Source: Streptomyces mangrovisoli (GTDB taxonomy: Bacteria > Actinomycetota > Actinomycetes > Streptomycetales > Streptomycetaceae). Taken from it: a stretch of DNA of 64,000 nucleotides. The stretch is taken from the NCBI RefSeq assembly GCF_000974985.2, contig NZ_LAVA02000010.1, positions 91,173-155,172 on the forward strand, given 5' to 3'. The notes below the pieces were generated by a model, which was given only the letters and a program-made list of their open reading frames with translations, was not told the origin of the DNA and ran no database searches. Below are positions 18,052-28,661 of the stretch, one piece after another. The position numbers and the translations under genes are program-made. The number at the start of each line of letters is the position of its first letter. Positions within the stretch are counted from its first letter, which is position 1.

Positions 18052-19191
18052 GTGGATCTCACTCTCTCCCCCGCCGACGAGGAGTTCCGCGCCGAGGCCC
18101 GCGCGTGGCTCGCCGCGCATGTGCCCGCGGCCCCGCTGCCCTCGCTGGAGACCGCGGACGGCTTCGCCGCGCACCGCGCCTGGGAGGCCGAACTGGCCGC
18201 GGACCGCTGGTCGGTGGTGTCCTGGCCGCGGGAGTACGGCGGCCGGGACGCGGGGCTCGTACGGTGGCTGCTGTTCGAGGAGGAGTACTGGGCGGCGGGC
18301 GCGCCGGCCCGGGTCGGACAGAACGGGGTCGGCCTGCTCGCCCCGACGCTGCTGCACCACGGCACCGCGGAGCAACGGGCGCGCGTGCTGCCGCCGATGG
18401 CGTCCGGCGAGGAGGTCTGGGCGCAGGCGTGGTCGGAGCCGGAGGCCGGTTCGGACCTGGCCTCGCTCACCTCGCGCGCCGAACGGGCGCCCGGGGGCTG
18501 GCGGTTGACCGGACACAAGACGTGGTCCTCGCGGGCCGCGTTCGCGGACCGGGCGTTCGGGCTGTTCCGCAGCCGTCCGGACGCGCCCCGCCGCCACGAG
18601 GGCCTGACCTATCTGATGTTCGACCTGCGCGCGCCCGGCGTCACCGTGCGCCCGATCGACCGCCTGGACGGCAGACCCGCGTTCGCGGAGCTGTTCCTGG
18701 ACGGGGTGTTCGTGCCCGACGCGGACGTGATCGGCGCGCCCGGCGAGGGCTGGCGGATCGCGATGTCGACGACGGGCGACGAGCGCGGGCTCACGCTGCG
18801 CTCGCCCGGCCGCTATCTCGCCGCCGCGGACCGGCTGCGCGCCCTGTGGCGGGAGCGGGGCAGCCCGGCGTGGGCCCGGCGGCGGGTCGCCGACGCGGTG
18901 ATGGGCGCCCGCGCGTATCAGCTGTTCACCTACGCGAGCGCCTCGCGCCCCCTGGAGTGCTCCCCGCCCGGCCCGGAGTCCAGCCTGAACAAGGTGTTCT
19001 GGTCCGAGTACGACATCGCGCTGCACGAGACGGCGCTCGACCTGCTGGGCGCGGACGGCGAGGCGGCGGACGGCGACTGGGCCGAGGGCTGGGTCTTCTC
19101 CCTCGCCGGTCCCATCTACGCGGGGACGAACGAGATCCAGCGCGACATCGTCGCCGAGCGGCTGCTCGGCCTGCCGAGAGGACGCCGCTGA
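18052..19191 (+). CDS. fadE30: Acyl-CoA dehydrogenase FadE30/IpdE1 (large subunit)
   Basis: 379 aa. N-terminal alpha domain, FAD-contact region QAWSEPEAGSDLASL and W in GHKTWSS, and a C-terminal GPIYAGTNEIQRDIVAERLLGLPR that matches the acyl-CoA dehydrogenase end. GTG at 18052 is set by AAGGAGG 6 nt upstream. It should introduce the double bond in HIP-CoA as one half of an alpha2-beta2 heterotetramer with the next gene. The two overlap as TGATG. Confidence 0.9.
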   Translation: MDLTLSPADEEFRAEARAWLAAHVPAAPLPSLETADGFAAHRAWEAELAADRWSVVSWPREYGGRDAGLVRWLLFEEEYWAAGAPARVGQNGVGLLAPTLLHHGTAEQRARVLPPMASGEEVWAQAWSEPEAGSDLASLTSRAERAPGGWRLTGHKTWSSRAAFADRAFGLFRSRPDAPRRHEGLTYLMFDLRAPGVTVRPIDRLDGRPAFAELFLDGVFVPDADVIGAPGEGWRIAMSTTGDERGLTLRSPGRYLAAADRLRALWRERGSPAWARRRVADAVMGARAYQLFTYASASRPLECSPPGPESSLNKVFWSEYDIALHETALDLLGADGEAADGDWAEGWVFSLAGPIYAGTNEIQRDIVAERLLGLPRGRR

Positions 19192-20174
19192 TGCGTTTCG
19201 CCCTCGACACCGAACAGCGCGCGTTCGCGGCCTCGTTGCACGCGATGCTCACCGCCGCGGACACGCCCTCGGTGATCCGGGACTGGGCCCGCGGCGACCC
19301 GGCGCGCGGGCGTGCGCTGTGGGGCCGTATCGGCGCGGCGGGGGTGTTCGCGCTCGCGGTCGACGAGAAGTACGGCGGTGCGGGACCCCGCCCGGTGGAC
19401 CTCGCGGTGGCCTTCGTCGAGTTGGGCCGGCACGCGGTGCCGGGACCGCTGGTGGAGACGGTCGCCGCGGCGGTGCTGCTGGCCGGACCCGCCCTCGCCG
19501 AACGGTTCCTGCCGTCGATCGCGGCGGGGCACACCCTGGCCACGGTCGCCGACCGGGAGCGCGGGCCCGAGGGGAGTCCGGGCGCCGGACGGGCCCTCGA
19601 CGGGGAGGTGGCGGGGGTGCGTCTGGTGCGCGCCGCGGACGGGCTGTGGCTGGCGCCCGGCCACGGTCCGGTCCGCCGCTCGCTGGATCCCGCGCGCCGC
19701 CTCACCGAACTGTCCCCGGGCGGCGAACTGCTGACCCGCGACCCGCCGAAGGACGCCCTCGGCTGGGCCCGGCTGGCGACCGCGGCGCAGGCGCTCGGGG
19801 TGGGCCTCGCGCTGCTCGACCGCACGGTCGACCATGTCCGCAGGCGCACCCAGTTCGGCGTTCCCGTCGGCTCCTTCCAGGCCGTCAAGCACCGGCTGGC
19901 CGACGCGCGGATCGCGCTGGAGTTCGCGCGTCCGCTGGTGTTCGGCGCGGCGGTCACCATGGATCCGGCCGATGTCGCCGCCGCCAAGGTCACGGCCTGC
20001 GAGGCGGCGTACCGGACGGCCGTCACGGCGCTGCATCTGCACGGCGCGATCGGCTACACGGCGGAGTACGACCTGTCGCTGTGGCTGGGCAAGGCCCGTG
20101 CCCTGCGCACGGCGTGGGGCACGCCCGAGGAGTGCCGCGACGCCGTCCTCGACGGGGACGCGGGCCGGCCGTGA
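19191..20174 (+). CDS. ipdE2: Acyl-CoA dehydrogenase IpdE2 (small subunit)
   Basis: 327 aa, shorter and more divergent than FadE30. N-terminal LDTEQRAFAASLHAML, middle domain reduced, and C-terminal RRTQFGVPVGSFQAVKHRLAD, LHLHGAIGYTAEYDLSLWLGKARAL. This pairing of a normal and a degenerate acyl-CoA dehydrogenase is the known layout for steroid-specific heterotetramers such as IpdE1-IpdE2. Start fixed by the TGATG overlap. It ends 12 bp from the convergent vWA gene. Confidence 0.88.
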   Translation: MRFALDTEQRAFAASLHAMLTAADTPSVIRDWARGDPARGRALWGRIGAAGVFALAVDEKYGGAGPRPVDLAVAFVELGRHAVPGPLVETVAAAVLLAGPALAERFLPSIAAGHTLATVADRERGPEGSPGAGRALDGEVAGVRLVRAADGLWLAPGHGPVRRSLDPARRLTELSPGGELLTRDPPKDALGWARLATAAQALGVGLALLDRTVDHVRRRTQFGVPVGSFQAVKHRLADARIALEFARPLVFGAAVTMDPADVAAAKVTACEAAYRTAVTALHLHGAIGYTAEYDLSLWLGKARALRTAWGTPEECRDAVLDGDAGRP

Positions 20175-20186
20175 GGGTCCCGGGGT

Positions 20187-20912
20187 TCAGTCGGCCCGCA
20201 GGATGCCCCGGGCCCGTGCCGCCGCGAGCCACTGCGGGAACTCCGCCACCAGCCGGTCGTACAGCTCGGCCTCGGACATCCGGCCGGGCTGCGAACCCGC
20301 GTGGAAGAAGCCCGCGTTGTCGACCACCCGGCGGGCCGGCACGGCCAGTTCGTCGAGCTTGCGCAGAAAGTCGAACTGACGGCTCTCCGGGTCGCCGAAG
20401 CCGATGAACTGCCAGAACAGCGGCAGTTCGGCCGCCTTGCACAGGTAGCGCTCCGCGGCGAGCTTGTTGATCGGCCCGCCGTCGGTCTGGAAGACGACGA
20501 GGGCGGGGGCGGTGGAGCCGCTGTCCAGGTAGTGGTCGATGACGGCGTCCATCGCCAGGTGGTAGCTGGTCTTCCCCATGTGCCCGAGCCCCGCCACGAT
20601 CCGGTCGACGCGGCCGTGGTGGTCGGCGAGGGCGATGTCGGTGACGGCGTCGACGTCCGTGGAGAAGAACACGACGGGGACGCGGCCGTCGTCGTCGAGG
20701 TGCGCGGAGAGCCCGAGCACCCGGTCGGCCAGCGCCTGCACACTGCCGTCCTGGTAGTACGGCCGCATCGAGCCCGAGTAGTCGACCACGAGGTAGACGG
20801 CGACCCGCTGCCCCTCCAGGCCGTGCCGGGCGAGCGACGCGCCCGCGCTCTTGTACAGGTCGACCAGCGCGGGCGCCGACTCCTCGACCTTCTTCAGAGT
20901 GATCGCAACCAT
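20187..20912 (-). CDS. von Willebrand factor A domain protein (TerF/TerY-like)
   Basis: 241 aa. The vWA fold covers most of the protein; the MIDAS motif is AVYLVVDYSGSMRPYY (DxSxS) with Thr in MGKTSYHLAMDAVI and Asp in VVFQTDGGPIN. A short N-terminal lead VAITLKKVEE resembles the start of TerD-type domains. Such proteins are cytosolic and often sit with tellurium-resistance/stress proteins, but no such neighbours are here. ATG at 20912 has a G-rich AGGGG close upstream. Exact role unknown. Confidence 0.8.
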   Translation of the reverse strand: MVAITLKKVEESAPALVDLYKSAGASLARHGLEGQRVAVYLVVDYSGSMRPYYQDGSVQALADRVLGLSAHLDDDGRVPVVFFSTDVDAVTDIALADHHGRVDRIVAGLGHMGKTSYHLAMDAVIDHYLDSGSTAPALVVFQTDGGPINKLAAERYLCKAAELPLFWQFIGFGDPESRQFDFLRKLDELAVPARRVVDNAGFFHAGSQPGRMSEAELYDRLVAEFPQWLAAARARGILRAD

Positions 20913-21130
20913 GGCCCCTACTCTCCCTCCTGCCACCGGCGTTGGCCATGCCCTTCGATGCCGCACCACCACCGGCTCGGCCCCCTCCGTGCCGGCGGCA
21001 GGGTGACGCTCGCGTGCGCTAACGCGCCCCGCGGCCCGCGGCGCTCCGGGCGGGCGCCCGCGCCGTGGTGCCGGTGGCCCTGATCGGCCCGACGATCGTG
21101 AAGGTTGCCCGACTCACGGCCTGAACGCCC

Positions 21131-21136
21131 TAGGCT
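21131..21136 (+). promoter_or_regulatory. TAGGCT -10 box of chitosanase gene, leaderless type
   Basis: TAGGCT ends 7 nt before the ATG at 21144 and no Shine-Dalgarno is present, so the transcript would begin at or next to the start codon. A TTGCCC lies 20 nt further upstream as a weak -35 candidate. Confidence 0.5.
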
Positions 21137-21143
21137 GTCCGCT

Positions 21144-22082
21144 ATGAGACCCGCCGGTGTCCTGCTCCTCGCGGGCGTCCCCGTCCTGATCGCCGCGACG
21201 CTCTACGGCCTCGGGCCGGCCGACGCGGAAGCCCACGGTCCGGTGCTCGACGAGATCACGGCCGGCCCCGCCACGGCGGACGGCACGCCCTCGCCGAGCG
21301 CCTCACCCTCACCGTCCGCCTCGGCCTCCCCCTCGCCGAGCGGCTCGCCGACCCTGGCGGCCGCCACCTCCCGGCCGGCCGGCCTGTCCGCGCCGGCCGA
21401 GAAGGAGATCGCGCAGGAGATCGTGGCGAGCGCCGAGAACAGCACCCTGAACTGGCGCAGCGCGTACGCCTACATCGAGGACATCGGCGACGGGCAGGGC
21501 TACACGGCCGGGCTCATCGGTTTCTGCACCGGCACCCACGACCTGCTGGAGCTGGTCGAGGGGTACACCGCCCAGCACCCGGACAACGGGCTCGCCCGCT
21601 ATCTGCCCGCCCTGCGCCGGGTCGACGGAAGCGATTCGCACGAGGGACTGGACCCCGGTTTCACCACGGCCTGGCGGGCGGAGGCCAAGGTCCCCGCCTT
21701 CCGCGCGGCGCAGGACGCCGAGCGCGACCGGCTCTACTTCGACCCGGCGGTGCACACCGCCGAGCAGGACGGGCTCGGCACGCTGGGCCAGTTCATCTAC
21801 TACGACGCGATGGTCTACCACGGCCAGGGCACGGTCCCGAACAGCTTCGGGGCGATCCGGGCCACGGCGCTGCGCCACGCCCGCACGCCCGCCCGGGGCG
21901 GCAGCGAGCGGGCCTGGCTGAACGCCTTCCTCGACGCCCGCCGTCAGGCGATGCTGTCGATGCACCCGGGTGTGGACACCAGCCGGGTCACCGCGCAGCG
22001 CGGCTTCCTGGATGAGGGCAACCTCGGCCTGCGCACCCCGCTCACCTGGCGGATGTACGGGGAGACGTACCGGATTCCCTGA
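21144..22082 (+). CDS. Secreted chitosanase, GH46
   Basis: 312 aa. Endo-hydrolysis of beta-1,4 bonds in chitosan outside the cell. A hydrophobic N-terminal segment (residues ~4-25) serves as signal or anchor, followed by a Ser/Pro linker of SPSPSAS repeats (about 45-75), then the GH46 catalytic domain starting at KEIAQEIVASAENSTLNW. The catalytic Glu is in SAENS and the Asp in DIGDGQGY, as in the N174 enzyme; GFCTGTHDLLELV and TWRMYG are family segments. The linker is unusual for a minimal GH46. Ends facing gltD. Confidence 0.93.
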   Translation: MRPAGVLLLAGVPVLIAATLYGLGPADAEAHGPVLDEITAGPATADGTPSPSASPSPSASASPSPSGSPTLAAATSRPAGLSAPAEKEIAQEIVASAENSTLNWRSAYAYIEDIGDGQGYTAGLIGFCTGTHDLLELVEGYTAQHPDNGLARYLPALRRVDGSDSHEGLDPGFTTAWRAEAKVPAFRAAQDAERDRLYFDPAVHTAEQDGLGTLGQFIYYDAMVYHGQGTVPNSFGAIRATALRHARTPARGGSERAWLNAFLDARRQAMLSMHPGVDTSRVTAQRGFLDEGNLGLRTPLTWRMYGETYRIP

Positions 22083-22157
22083 CGGCCGCGCCTGTCTTCG
22101 GACATCCCCGTCGCCCGTTGCCCGAGGGCCGCGCGCGCCCGTCCCCGGATGTGCGAC

Positions 22158-22224
22158 GGCGCCCGCCCAGTCCGGTCGGGGACAGTGGGCAGGCGCCATC
22201 AATGTTCCGCACGCCTTTGTGCGG
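22158..22224. terminator. Two hairpins between chitosanase and gltD
   Basis: Hairpin 1: 22158-22169 pairs with 22186-22197 (GGCGCCCGCCCA / TGGGCAGGCGCC, one mismatch). Hairpin 2: CCGCAC at 22207-22212 pairs with GTGCGG at 22219-22224. They lie between convergent genes and probably end both transcripts. Confidence 0.6.
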
Positions 22225-22244
22225 GACGTCTTGTGAACGCGCGA

Positions 22245-23708
22245 TCAGACCATCAGCGAACGGTCCGTCGGGCGGATCGGGGCCGGCAGCTCGCTGGCGC
22301 CCGTCAGGAAGCGGTCCACCCCGCGGGCGGCCGAGCGGCCCTCGGCGATGGCCCAGACGATGAGCGACTGGCCGCGACCGGCGTCACCGGCGACGAACAC
22401 ACCCGGCACATTGGTCTGGAAGTCGGCGTCGCGAGCGATGTTACCCCGCTCGTCGAGCTCCAGGGCGAACTGGTCGACCAGGCCGTTCTCACGGTCGGTG
22501 CCGGTGAAGCCCATGGCGAGGGTGACCAGCTGGGCGGGGATCTTGCGCTCCGTGCCCGGCTTCGGGGTCAGCCTGCCGTCGACGAACTCGACCTCGGTGA
22601 GGTGCAGCCACTGGACGTTGCCGTCCTCGTCGCCCTCGAAGTGGGTGGTGGAGACGGAGTAGACCCGCTCGCCGCCCTCCTCGTGCGCGCTGGTGACCTT
22701 GTAGAGCATCGGGAAGGTCGGCCACGGCTGGGAGACCGGGTTCCGGTCCTCGCCCGGGCGGGGCATGATCTCCAGCTGCGTGACGGAGGCCGCGCCCTGG
22801 CGGTGGGCGGTGCCCACGCAGTCCGCGCCGGTGTCGCCGCCGCCGATGACCACGACGTGCTTGCCCTCGGCCGAGATCGGGGTGGTGACGTAGTCGCCCT
22901 CCTGGACCTTGTTGGCCAGCGGCAGGTACTCCATCGCCTGGTACACGCCCGCCAGCTCCCGCCCGGGGACGGGCAGGTCGCGGGCGGTGGTGGCACCGGC
23001 GGCGATGACGACGGCGTCGTAGCGCTTGCGGAGGTCGGTGGCCTTGAGGTCCCGGCCGATCTCGACGCCGGTACGGAAGCGGGTGCCCTCCGCGCGCATC
23101 TGCTCGATACGGCGGTTGATGTGCCGCTTCTCCATCTTGAACTCGGGGATGCCGTAGCGGAGGAGGCCTCCGACGCGGTCCGCGCGCTCGTAGACGGCGA
23201 CGGTGTGGCCGGCCCGGGTCAGCTGCTGGGCGGCGGCGAGACCCGCCGGGCCCGAGCCGATGACGGCGACCGTCTTGCCGGACAGGCGCTCGGGGGCCTG
23301 CGCGGCGACGGTGCCGGCGTCCCACGCCTTGTCGATGATCGAGACCTCGACGTTCTTGATCGTCACCGGCGGCTGGTTGATGCCGAGGACGCAGGCCGAC
23401 TCGCACGGCGCGGGGCACAGGCGACCGGTGAACTCCGGGAAGTTGTTGGTCGCGTGCAGGCGCTCGGACGCGGCGGTCCAGTCCTCGCGGTAGGCGTAGT
23501 CGTTCCACTCGGGGATGAGGTTCCCGAGCGGACAGCCGTTGTGGCAGAACGGGATGCCGCAGTCCATGCACCGGCTGGCCTGCTTGCTGATGATGGGCAG
23601 CAGCGAGCCGGGGACGTAGACCTCGTTCCAGTCCCGGACGCGCTCGGCGACCGGGCGGGAGGTGGCGACTTCGCGCCCGTGGTTGAGGAAGCCCTTCGGG
23701 TCAGCCAT
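22245..23708 (-). CDS. gltD: Glutamate synthase (NADPH) small subunit
   Basis: 487 aa. Transfers electrons from NADPH through FAD and [4Fe-4S] clusters to the large subunit. The N-terminal cysteine clusters [17 protein letters not shown] and [12 protein letters not shown] are intact; FAD site [21 protein letters not shown] site [14 protein letters not shown], and the C-terminal [17 protein letters not shown]. The ATG at 23708 lies 8 bp inside the end of gltB, giving translational coupling of the two subunits. Confidence 0.97.
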   Translation of the reverse strand: MADPKGFLNHGREVATSRPVAERVRDWNEVYVPGSLLPIISKQASRCMDCGIPFCHNGCPLGNLIPEWNDYAYREDWTAASERLHATNNFPEFTGRLCPAPCESACVLGINQPPVTIKNVEVSIIDKAWDAGTVAAQAPERLSGKTVAVIGSGPAGLAAAQQLTRAGHTVAVYERADRVGGLLRYGIPEFKMEKRHINRRIEQMRAEGTRFRTGVEIGRDLKATDLRKRYDAVVIAAGATTARDLPVPGRELAGVYQAMEYLPLANKVQEGDYVTTPISAEGKHVVVIGGGDTGADCVGTAHRQGAASVTQLEIMPRPGEDRNPVSQPWPTFPMLYKVTSAHEEGGERVYSVSTTHFEGDEDGNVQWLHLTEVEFVDGRLTPKPGTERKIPAQLVTLAMGFTGTDRENGLVDQFALELDERGNIARDADFQTNVPGVFVAGDAGRGQSLIVWAIAEGRSAARGVDRFLTGASELPAPIRPTDRSLMV

Positions 23709-26700
23709 TGATCGCCGCCTCCATCATCTTCTCGGTGATCTCGGTCTCGGAGAGACCGGCTCGCTCGGCGGCGTCCTTGGCGGCGAGCACTGCCTTGTAC
23801 GTGCTGGGGATGATCTTGCTGAAGCGGTTCACCGCGGTGTCCCACTCGGCGAGCAGCTTCTCGGCGACCGTGGAGCCGGTCTCCTCCTGGTGGCGGCGCA
23901 CCACGTCGTGCAGCCACTGGCGGTCGGTGTCGTCGAGCTGCTCGACGGCGCCGAGGTTGCCGGCGTTGACGTGGTCGCGGTCGAGGTCGATCACGTAGGC
24001 GACGCCGCCCGACATGCCGGCCGCGAAGTTGCGGCCGGTCTCGCCGAGGACGACCGCGTGACCGCCGGTCATGTACTCGCAGCCGTGGTCGCCCACGCCC
24101 TCGGAGACCACCAGCGCACCGGAGTTGCGGACGCAGAAGCGCTCGCCGGTGCGGCCGCGCAGGAACAGCTCGCCGCCGGTGGCGCCGTAGGCGATGGTGT
24201 TGCCCGCGATGGTGGAGTACTCGGCGAGGTGGTCGGCGCCCCGGTCGGGACGGACGATCACCCGGCCGCCGGAGAGGCCCTTGCCGACGTAGTCGTTGGC
24301 GTCGCCCTCCAGGCGCAGCGTGACACCGCGCGGCAGGAAGGCGCCGAAGGACTGGCCCGCGGAGCCGGTGAAGGTGATGTCGACGGTGTCGTCGGGCAGG
24401 CCCGCGCCGCCGAACTTCTTCGTCACCTCGTGGCCGAGCATGGTGCCGACCGTGCGGTTGATGTTGCGGATGGAGACCTGGGCGCGCACCGGCTGCGCGT
24501 CGGTCGCCGAGTCGGCGGCCAGCGCGTCGGAGGCGAGCTTGATCAGCTCGTTGTCGAGCGCCTTCTCCAGGCCGTGGTCCTGCGCGACGACCTGGTGCAG
24601 GACCGCGCCCTCGGGCAGCTCCGGCACGTAGAACAGCGGGGCGAGGTCCAGGCCCTGCGCCTTCCAGTGGTCGACCGCGCGGGTGACGTCGAGCGCCTCG
24701 GCGTGGCCGACGGCCTCCTCGATGGAGCGGAAGCCCAGCTCGGCGAGGATCTCGCGGACCTCCTCCGCGATGAACCGGAAGAAGTTGACGATGTACTCGG
24801 CCTTGCCGGTGAAGCGCTCGCGCAGCACCGGGTTCTGGGTGGCGACGCCGACCGGGCAGGTGTCCAGGTGGCAGACGCGCATCATGATGCAGCCGGAGAC
24901 CACCAGCGGGGCGGTGGCGAAGCCGAACTCCTCGGCGCCGAGGAGCGCGGCGATGACCACGTCACGGCCGGTCTTCAGCTGGCCGTCGGTCTGCACGACG
25001 ATGCGGTCGCGCAGGCCGTTGAGCAGCAGGGTCTGCTGGGTCTCGGCGAGGCCGAGCTCCCAGGGGCCGCCCGCGTGCTTGAGCGAGGTCAGCGGGGAGG
25101 CGCCGGTGCCGCCGTCGTGACCGGAGATCAGCACGACGTCCGCGTGGGCCTTGGACACGCCGGCCGCGACCGTGCCGACGCCGACCTCGGAGACCAGCTT
25201 CACGTGGATGCGGGCCTGCGGGTTGGCGTTCTTGAGGTCGTGGATCAGCTGGGCCAGGTCCTCGATGGAGTAGATGTCGTGGTGCGGCGGCGGGGAGATC
25301 AGGCCGACGCCCGGGGTCGAGTGCCGGGTCTTGGCCACCCACGGGTAGACCTTGTGGCCGGGCAGCTGGCCGCCCTCGCCGGGCTTGGCGCCCTGGGCCA
25401 TCTTGATCTGGATGTCGTCGGCGTTGACCAGGTACTCGGAGGTGACGCCGAAGCGGCCGGAGGCGACCTGCTTGATCGCGGAGCGGCGGGCCGGGTCGTA
25501 CAGGCGCTCCGGGTCCTCGCCGCCCTCACCGGTGTTGGACTTGCCGCCCAGCTGGTTCATGGCGATGGCGAGGGTCTCGTGCGCCTCGCGCGAGATGGAG
25601 CCGTAGGACATGGCGCCGGTGGAGAAGCGCTTGACGATCTCGGAGACCGGCTCGACCTCGTCGATCGGGATCGACGGGCGGTCCGAGGCGAAGCCGAACA
25701 GGCCGCGCAGCGTCATGAGGCGCTCGGACTGCTCGTTCACCCGGTCCGTGTACTTCTTGAAGATGTCGTAGCGCTTGGCACGGGTCGAGTGCTGGAGGCG
25801 GAAGACCGTCTCCGGGTCGAACAGGTGCGGCTCGCCCTCGCGGCGCCACTGGTACTCGCCGCCGATGTCCAGCGCGCGGTGCGCGGGAGCGATGCCGGAG
25901 GCCGGGTAGGCCTTGGCGTGGCGGGCGGCGACCTCCTTGGCGACGACGTCGATGCCGACGCCGCCGATCTTGGTGGCGGTGCCGTTGAAGTACTTCTCGA
26001 CGAAGGCGGTGTCGAGGCCGACGGCCTCGAAGACCTGGGCGCCGCGGTAGGAGGCGACGGTCGAGATGCCCATCTTGGACATGACCTTCAGGACGCCCTT
26101 GCCGAGGGCGTAGATCAGGTTGCGGATGGCCTGCTCGGCCTCCATGCCGGGCAGGAAGGTGCCCGCGTGGACCAGGTCCTCGACGGACTCCATCGCCAGG
26201 TACGGGTTGACCGCGGCGGCGCCGTAGCCGATGAGCAGGGCGACGTGGTGGACCTCGCGGACGTCGCCGGCCTCGACCAGCAGGCCCACGCGGGTGCGCT
26301 GCTTGGTGCGGATGAGGTGGTGGTGGACGGCCGCGGTGAGCAGCAGCGACGGGATCGGCGCGTGCTCGGCGTCGGAGTGCCGGTCGGACAGGACGATCAG
26401 GCCGGCGCCGTTCTCGATGGCGGCGTCGGTCTCGGCGCAGATCTCGTCGATGCGCGCGGCGAGGGCCTCGCCGCCGCCGGAGACCCGGTACAGGCCGGAG
26501 AGCGTCGCGGCCTTGAAGCCGGGCAGGTCGCCGTCGGCGTTGATGTGGATGAGCTTGGCCAGCTCGTCGTTGTCGATGACCGGGAAGGGCAGCACGACGC
26601 TGCGACAGGACGCGGCCACCGGGTCGAGCAGGTTGCCGGACGGGCCGAGGGAGGAGCGCAGCGAGGTGACGAGCTCCTCGCGGATGGCGTCCAGCGGCGG

Positions 26701-28293
26701 GTTGGTGACCTGCGCGAACAGCTGGGTGAAGTAGTCGAAGAGCAGGCGCGGGCGCTCGCTCAGCGCGGCGATCGGCGAGTCGGTGCCCATCGAACCGATC
26801 GGCTCGGCACCGGCCTTGGCCATCGGCGCGAGGATGACGCGCAGCTCCTCCTCGGTGTAGCCGAAGGTCTGCTGGCGGCGGGTGACCGAGGCGTGGGTGT
26901 GGACGATGTGCTCGCGCTCGGGCAGGTCGCCCAGCTCGATCTCACCGGCCTCCAGCCACTCGGCGTACGGCTGCTCGGCGGCGAGGCCGGCCTTGATCTC
27001 GTCGTCCTCGATGATGCGGTGCTCGGCGGTGTCCACGAGGAACATCCGGCCGGGCTGGAGGCGGCCCTTGCGGACGACCTTCGCGGGGTCGATGTCGAGG
27101 ACGCCGACCTCGGAGCCGAGGACGACGAGGCCCTCGTCGGTGACCCAGTAGCGGCCGGGGCGCAGGCCGTTGCGGTCGAGCACGGCGCCGACCTGGGTGC
27201 CGTCGGTGAAGGTGACGCAGGCCGGGCCGTCCCAGGGCTCCATCATCGTGGAGTGGAACTGGTAGAAGGCGCGCCGGGCCGGGTCCATGGAGTCGTGGTT
27301 CTCCCACGCCTCCGGGATCATCATCAGCACCGAGTGGGGCAGCGAACGGCCGCCGAGGTGCAGGAGTTCGAGGACCTCGTCGAAGGACGCGGAGTCGGAG
27401 GCGTCGGGGGTGCAGACCGGGAAGACGCGCTCGGGCGCGCGGTCGCCGAACAGGTCGGAGACCAGCTGCGACTCGCGGGCCTGCATCCAGTTGCGGTTGC
27501 CCTTGACGGTGTTGATCTCACCGTTGTGCGCGACGAACCGGTAGGGGTGCGCGAGCGGCCACGACGGGAAGGTGTTCGTGGAGAACCGGGAGTGCACGAG
27601 CGCGATCGCGGAGGCGAAGCGGCGGTCGGACAGGTCCGGGAAGAAGGGCTCCAGCTGACCGGTGGTGAGCATGCCCTTGTAGACGATGGTCCGCGCGGAC
27701 AGCGACGGGAAGTAGACCCCGGCCTCGCGCTCGGCGCGCTTGCGCAGCACGAAGGCCTTGCGGTCGAGGGCGATGCCCTCCAGCTCGCCGGCGCCGACGA
27801 AGATCTGCCGGAAGGCGGGCATCGTCGAACGGGCGGTGGCGCCGAGGAGTTCGGGGGCGACGGGGACCTCGCGCCAGCCGAGGACGGTCAGGCCCTCCTC
27901 GCCGGCGATCGTCTCGATCCGTGAGACGGCCTCGTCGGTGTCCTGCTCGGGCAGGAAGGCGATGCCGACGGCGTAGCGGCCGGCCGCGGGGAGCTCGAAT
28001 CCGGCCACCTCGCGGAAGAAGGCGTCCGGCACCTGGGAGAGCAGGCCGGCACCGTCGCCCGAGTCGGGCTCGGAGCCGGTGGCGCCGCGGTGTTCGAGGT
28101 TGCGCAGAACGGTGAGCGCCTGCTCGACCAGCGCATGGCTCGCCTCGCCGGTGAGGGTGGCCACGAAACCGACGCCGCAGGCGTCCTTTTCGTTGCGGGG
28201 GTCGTACATACCCTGCGCAGCAGGGCGAGCATCCATGAAGGACCAGTTTCGGCCGTTCGCGGAGTGCTGGGACGGCTGGCGCGGCGTACGCAT
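23701..28293 (-). CDS. gltB: Glutamate synthase (NADPH) large subunit
   Basis: 1530 aa. Hydrolyses glutamine and uses the ammonia with 2-oxoglutarate to make two glutamates. Ntn-type amidotransferase domain after a propeptide of 38 residues, with the nucleophile Cys39 in CGVGFVATL; central FMN/2-oxoglutarate domain with the [3Fe-4S] cluster in [16 protein letters not shown]-terminal beta-helix with repeated [11 protein letters not shown] and [13 protein letters not shown] units. ATG at 28293 is chosen because GGAG lies 6 nt upstream; the frame runs open to 28425 without family similarity. Confidence 0.97.
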   Translation of the reverse strand: MRTPRQPSQHSANGRNWSFMDARPAAQGMYDPRNEKDACGVGFVATLTGEASHALVEQALTVLRNLEHRGATGSEPDSGDGAGLLSQVPDAFFREVAGFELPAAGRYAVGIAFLPEQDTDEAVSRIETIAGEEGLTVLGWREVPVAPELLGATARSTMPAFRQIFVGAGELEGIALDRKAFVLRKRAEREAGVYFPSLSARTIVYKGMLTTGQLEPFFPDLSDRRFASAIALVHSRFSTNTFPSWPLAHPYRFVAHNGEINTVKGNRNWMQARESQLVSDLFGDRAPERVFPVCTPDASDSASFDEVLELLHLGGRSLPHSVLMMIPEAWENHDSMDPARRAFYQFHSTMMEPWDGPACVTFTDGTQVGAVLDRNGLRPGRYWVTDEGLVVLGSEVGVLDIDPAKVVRKGRLQPGRMFLVDTAEHRIIEDDEIKAGLAAEQPYAEWLEAGEIELGDLPEREHIVHTHASVTRRQQTFGYTEEELRVILAPMAKAGAEPIGSMGTDSPIAALSERPRLLFDYFTQLFAQVTNPPLDAIREELVTSLRSSLGPSGNLLDPVAASCRSVVLPFPVIDNDELAKLIHINADGDLPGFKAATLSGLYRVSGGGEALAARIDEICAETDAAIENGAGLIVLSDRHSDAEHAPIPSLLLTAAVHHHLIRTKQRTRVGLLVEAGDVREVHHVALLIGYGAAAVNPYLAMESVEDLVHAGTFLPGMEAEQAIRNLIYALGKGVLKVMSKMGISTVASYRGAQVFEAVGLDTAFVEKYFNGTATKIGGVGIDVVAKEVAARHAKAYPASGIAPAHRALDIGGEYQWRREGEPHLFDPETVFRLQHSTRAKRYDIFKKYTDRVNEQSERLMTLRGLFGFASDRPSIPIDEVEPVSEIVKRFSTGAMSYGSISREAHETLAIAMNQLGGKSNTGEGGEDPERLYDPARRSAIKQVASGRFGVTSEYLVNADDIQIKMAQGAKPGEGGQLPGHKVYPWVAKTRHSTPGVGLISPPPHHDIYSIEDLAQLIHDLKNANPQARIHVKLVSEVGVGTVAAGVSKAHADVVLISGHDGGTGASPLTSLKHAGGPWELGLAETQQTLLLNGLRDRIVVQTDGQLKTGRDVVIAALLGAEEFGFATAPLVVSGCIMMRVCHLDTCPVGVATQNPVLRERFTGKAEYIVNFFRFIAEEVREILAELGFRSIEEAVGHAEALDVTRAVDHWKAQGLDLAPLFYVPELPEGAVLHQVVAQDHGLEKALDNELIKLASDALAADSATDAQPVRAQVSIRNINRTVGTMLGHEVTKKFGGAGLPDDTVDITFTGSAGQSFGAFLPRGVTLRLEGDANDYVGKGLSGGRVIVRPDRGADHLAEYSTIAGNTIAYGATGGELFLRGRTGERFCVRNSGALVVSEGVGDHGCEYMTGGHAVVLGETGRNFAAGMSGGVAYVIDLDRDHVNAGNLGAVEQLDDTDRQWLHDVVRRHQEETGSTVAEKLLAEWDTAVNRFSKIIPSTYKAVLAAKDAAERAGLSETEITEKMMEAAING

Positions 28294-28661
28294 CGGCTCT
28301 CCCGTCGTCGTCAAGTGGCATATGCAGTGCCGAGGGACGACGTTGGCCCTCTGCGTGGAGTGCAAAATTTCGTGCAGGTTACATGATGGATTGGTTCTCG
28401 TGAACCGGATACTGCGTTCCAACATGCGGACACCGAGAGTCCATGGCGGGGGTGCCGCGCCCGGTGGGAGATCAAGGGGGCCGATCCGGACAGATCGATG
28501 TCCGGCAGACCGAGGCGGGGGGAGCTGTGGCGCTCACCCCGCGAGTAGGGGGCGGGCGTCATTGCCCGCAATGCTTACGGCTCATGCCCCGCGGTCCCTC
28601 GTTCGAAACCCGCGGGTAACCGGCTACTTATGCGGCCCATCGCATAGGTACCAGTGGGGCC
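28294..28661. other. 368-bp region between gltB and the VIT-family gene
   Basis: Non-coding as far as I can see, clearly AT-richer than the flanks. Contains the gltB promoter with a GlnR-like site (28367-28404). Further upstream are a second GTTAC-type box within GGTTACCCGCGGG (28612-28624, minus-strand reading) and the 3' flank of the VIT-family gene. No ORF with plausible codon use and no tRNA-like fold found. Confidence 0.5.
28367..28404 (-). promoter_or_regulatory. Candidate GlnR binding site upstream of gltB
   Basis: Read on the minus strand: TTCAC-n6-CAATC-n6-GTAAC-n6-GAAAT, all spacers exactly 6. This is the spacing of the streptomycete GlnR site (gTnAC-n6-GaAAc, two copies). The gltB-proximal pair matches 9 of 10 positions; the distal pair is degenerate. 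It ends 74 bp before the gltB start. The regulator assignment is inference. Confidence 0.5.

Noticed and set aside
28293..28425. N-terminal extension of gltB to 28425
   Set aside because: The frame stays open but has poor codon bias, and the ATG at 28293 has GGAG at good spacing and leaves a propeptide of normal length before Cys39.
28612..28624. Second GlnR-like half-site GTTAC-n6-GTTTC
   Set aside because: The second box is GTTTC rather than GAAAC, the site is over 300 bp from gltB, and no promoter is apparent near it.
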